Below are positions 7,366 through 11,392 of a stretch of 11,392 bases of DNA, piece by piece. Source of the stretch: an uncultured Sutterella sp. (GTDB taxonomy: Bacteria > Pseudomonadota > Gammaproteobacteria > Burkholderiales > Burkholderiaceae_F); assembly GCA_900770335.1 (NCBI GenBank), contig CAAGKD010000101.1, positions 1 to 11,392 of the forward strand, given 5' to 3'. Position 1 is the stretch's first letter. Each line of letters begins with the position of its first letter. A model generated the notes under the pieces. That model made no database searches. It worked only from the letters and a program-made list of their open reading frames with translations, and had not been told where the DNA came from. The position numbers and the translations under genes are program-made.

Positions 7366-7869
7366 ATGATGAACCGACTCGAACCCGTGCTTGACGCCGG
7401 CGCGACGCCCCCCATCACGCTCACCGAGCGCATCACGCTCTCCTGGCGCGAGCTTCTCGGGCTTGCCCGTCCGAACGAACCCAAGGCCCCCGGGGAGGGG
7501 CGCCCGCCCGCCGCGCAGGCGCCGGGCGCCCTCGTGCAGGAGGCGGCCGCCCCCGGCGACGGCGCGCTCGCTCCCGCCGCCCCGGTGACGCCGGTCCGCG
7601 CCGACGAGCCCGCCATCGCCGTCCCGCGGCCCTTCGAGCTCGAGCCCGTGGAGCTCAATGACGCGGAGCGCCGCGCGATCGCCGCGCACCTCGCCCCGCT
7701 CGTCGAGCAGGCCGTGCGCGAGGGCGTGCATGACGCGCTCGAGCTCTCGGTCTCGAACGCCGTCTCGCGCATGCGCGGCGACATCGAGCGCACGATCTCC
7801 GCGCTCGTCACCCGCGCGGTCGAGCGGGAGATCCGCAATCTCAAGCTCTCGGACTTCATGCGCCGGTGA
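7366..7869 (+). CDS. Hypothetical protein between holC and valS
   Basis: A 167-residue protein I do not recognise by family. A well-placed AGGAG (7351-7355) lies 10 nt before the ATG at 7366, which is followed at once by a second ATG. The N-terminal 36 residues are mixed, with ITLTERITLSWRELLGLA. Residues about 37-90 form a Pro/Ala/Gly-rich, probably disordered linker. Residues about 96-167 look strongly helical and charged (LNDAERRAIAAHLAPLVEQA, then VSRMRGDIERTISALVTRAV), so a short coiled coil or oligomerisation helix is likely. There is no signal peptide or membrane segment. Inference: short proteins of unknown function with a similar charged helical C-terminus occur near holC and valS in other Burkholderiales, so this may be a divergent member. 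Codon use matches its neighbours. Confidence 0.8.
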   Translation: MMNRLEPVLDAGATPPITLTERITLSWRELLGLARPNEPKAPGEGRPPAAQAPGALVQEAAAPGDGALAPAAPVTPVRADEPAIAVPRPFELEPVELNDAERRAIAAHLAPLVEQAVREGVHDALELSVSNAVSRMRGDIERTISALVTRAVEREIRNLKLSDFMRR

Positions 7870-7912
7870 CGCCGCCCGCCCGGGCAATTTCGAGCCTCTG
7901 CGCCCGCGGCCT

Positions 7913-7924
7913 CAAGCCGGCTTG
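7913..7924. repeat. 12-bp perfect palindrome downstream of the hypothetical gene
   Basis: CAAGCCGGCTTG is its own reverse complement and is flanked by CGCCC (7901-7905) and GGGCG, whose first base is the palindrome's last G. It lies 44 bp after the stop codon and 210 bp before valS. It could be part of a 3'-end structure of the holC operon. There is no T-run directly after it. Confidence 0.35.
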
Positions 7925-7949
7925 GGCGATTCCCGCAGGCCGGCCCCCT

Positions 7950-7977
7950 TTGAAGCGGCGCTCGATCGTGAGAAAAT
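7950..7977 (+). promoter_or_regulatory. Candidate valS promoter
   Basis: TTGAAG (7950-7955), a 16-bp spacer and GAAAAT (7972-7977) preceded by TG at 7969-7970 form an extended -10 type promoter. The -10 hexamer matches consensus at 4 of 6 positions. Transcription would begin near 7984, about 10 nt before the first arm of the leader hairpins, giving a leader of about 139 nt. Confidence 0.4.
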
Positions 7978-7993
7978 TGACCCGTTTTTCCTT

Positions 7994-8053
7994 CGCGAAG
8001 CGTTGAGAGAAGGCTTCGCGCGCCGGGCTCCTCGACCGGCGAAGCAGATTTTT
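7994..8053 (+). terminator. valS leader terminator with competing antiterminator hairpin
   Basis: Terminator: GCTT (8013-8016) and CGCCGG (8021-8026) pair with CCGGCG (8036-8041) and AAGC (8042-8045), with a 4-nt bulge, and ATTTTT (8048-8053) follows 2 nt later. Competing hairpin: CGCGAAGC (7994-8001) pairs perfectly with GCTTCGCG (8013-8020) around 11 nt, using the terminator's 5' arm. The two forms exclude each other, which is the geometry of a transcription attenuator. The hairpins and T-run are directly visible. Regulation, and any signal such as uncharged tRNA-Val, is inference. It could equally be a plain terminator for the upstream operon. Confidence 0.6.
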
Positions 8054-8122
8054 GTCCCTTTGCGGCGCCGCGCCTTTTCCGGCTCCTCGCGCCGCCCATT
8101 CCAAAGAACAACTCCAGCAGCC

Positions 8123-10963
<2,841 letters not shown>

Positions 10964-10965
10964 TT

Positions 10966-11011
10966 GCGGAAAGCCTGACCGGACCTGAGAAGCGCCTCAG
11001 GTCCTTTCCGC
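10966..11011 (+). terminator. Terminator after valS
   Basis: GGACCTGAG (10981-10989) pairs perfectly with CTCAGGTCC (10996-11004) around AAGCGC, followed by TTTCC. An outer arm GCGGAAAG (10966-10973) can pair with CTTTCCGC (11004-11011), extending the structure past a 7-nt bulge. It starts 3 nt after the valS stop. The T-run is short, but position and stem strength make termination or 3'-end stabilisation likely. Confidence 0.7.
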
Positions 11012-11035
11012 GGCCGCCTTCACCCAAGGCGGCCG
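11011..11035. terminator. Second strong hairpin after valS
   Basis: CGGCCGCCTT (11011-11020) pairs perfectly with AAGGCGGCCG (11026-11035) around CACCC. It abuts the first valS hairpin. No T-run follows on the plus strand. It may reinforce the valS 3' end or form the 5' structure of the next transcript. Confidence 0.45.
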
Positions 11036-11042
11036 TACGCAT

Positions 11043-11392
11043 TTGTGCGCGAAGGACGGCGCGAAGCCACCCTTCGCATCTCATGCGGGCCTTCCTTGCC
11101 AAGCCCGTCTCGCCTTTCTCGTCGTGCTCACCGGCGTGCGGTGCGCGTTCTTTCTCACCTTCGGCTCGGGAAGCTTCAGCTGGAGCGACTCCGCCCCGGC
11201 CCTTCTCATGGGCCTGCGGCTAGACGCAAAGTGGCTCGCCACGCTGACGCTGCCCGCCTGGATCCTCTGGATCGCGGGAGGCGCTCTGCCGCGCCTTCGC
11301 ATGCCCTCGGCGTCCTGGGGGGGGGGGGGCCCCCATGGTCACCCTCGGGCTCGCAAACCTTAAGTTCCCTACCTTCTACAGCACGCCGACCC
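11043..11392 (+). CDS. Membrane protein fragment, LTA-synthase/sulfatase-like N-terminus; frame broken at poly-G, 3'-partial
   Basis: From about 11100 one frame encodes a hydrophobic membrane start: RLAFLVVLTGVRCAFFLTFG, then LLMGLRLDAKWLATLTLPAW and ILWIAGGALP. The AFF-(L/T)FG and ALLMGLRxDAKW pattern resembles the N-terminal membrane region of LTA-synthase/phosphoglycerol-transferase-type sulfatases, but the catalytic domain is off-window, so the family is tentative. The frame enters 13 G (11317-11329) and stops at 11361-11363. The frame that reads plausibly afterwards (VTLGLANLKFPTFYSTPT to the edge) is offset by one base; a tract of 12 G would join them. The start is unresolved: the frame has only a TTG at 11043 near the valS hairpins and internal GTGs, while the ATG at 11083 is in another frame. 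Either the gene is disrupted or phase-variable, or the end sequence contains errors. Confidence 0.45.
11317..11329 (+). repeat. Homopolymer of 13 G inside a reading frame
   Basis: Thirteen consecutive G (11317-11329) run directly into five C (11330-11334). The tract sits in the coding frame of the membrane protein, where a change of one base would switch the downstream frame on or off. It lies 63 bases from the window edge, where sequence quality may be poor. Confidence 0.85.

Overview
The window is very GC-rich and reads as ordinary chromosomal DNA of a betaproteobacterium. A 66-residue RpoZ that starts MARITVEDCL, the gene order yicC-gmk-rpoZ-spoT with greB next to it, and holC upstream of valS all point to Burkholderiales. 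A gut-associated Sutterellaceae-like genome would fit, but that family-level guess rests on general resemblance only.

Layout, left to right. (1) The 3' part of ntrC (plus strand; the receiver domain lies off the left edge). (2) A plus-strand block of yicC (RNase family), gmk (guanylate kinase), rpoZ (RNAP omega) and spoT ((p)ppGpp synthetase/hydrolase), with a terminator-like hairpin separating rpoZ from spoT. (3) greB on the minus strand, converging on spoT, with strong stem-loops between the two stop codons. (4) A minus-strand tRNA-Ala(CGC) with its own terminator and promoter. (5) A plus-strand block of holC (Pol III chi), a 167-residue unrecognised protein and valS (valyl-tRNA synthetase). 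The valS leader carries a terminator that overlaps a competing hairpin. (6) Two strong hairpins after valS, then the start of a membrane protein resembling LTA-synthase/sulfatase-type enzymes. Its reading frame is broken at a run of 13 G close to the right edge.

How the genes work together. The central block is built around guanine nucleotides and RNA polymerase: Gmk makes GDP, SpoT makes and removes (p)ppGpp, omega forms part of a ppGpp site on RNAP, and GreB acts through the RNAP secondary channel. The right-hand block joins replication (HolC) with valine charging (ValS), an arrangement known from other proteobacteria.

I found no phage, transposon, CRISPR array or defence system. The coding content is housekeeping. 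The points worth a second look are in the non-coding DNA: the valS leader, an 18-bp dyad between tRNA-Ala and holC, a nearly identical translation-start context at yicC and spoT, and the poly-G tract.
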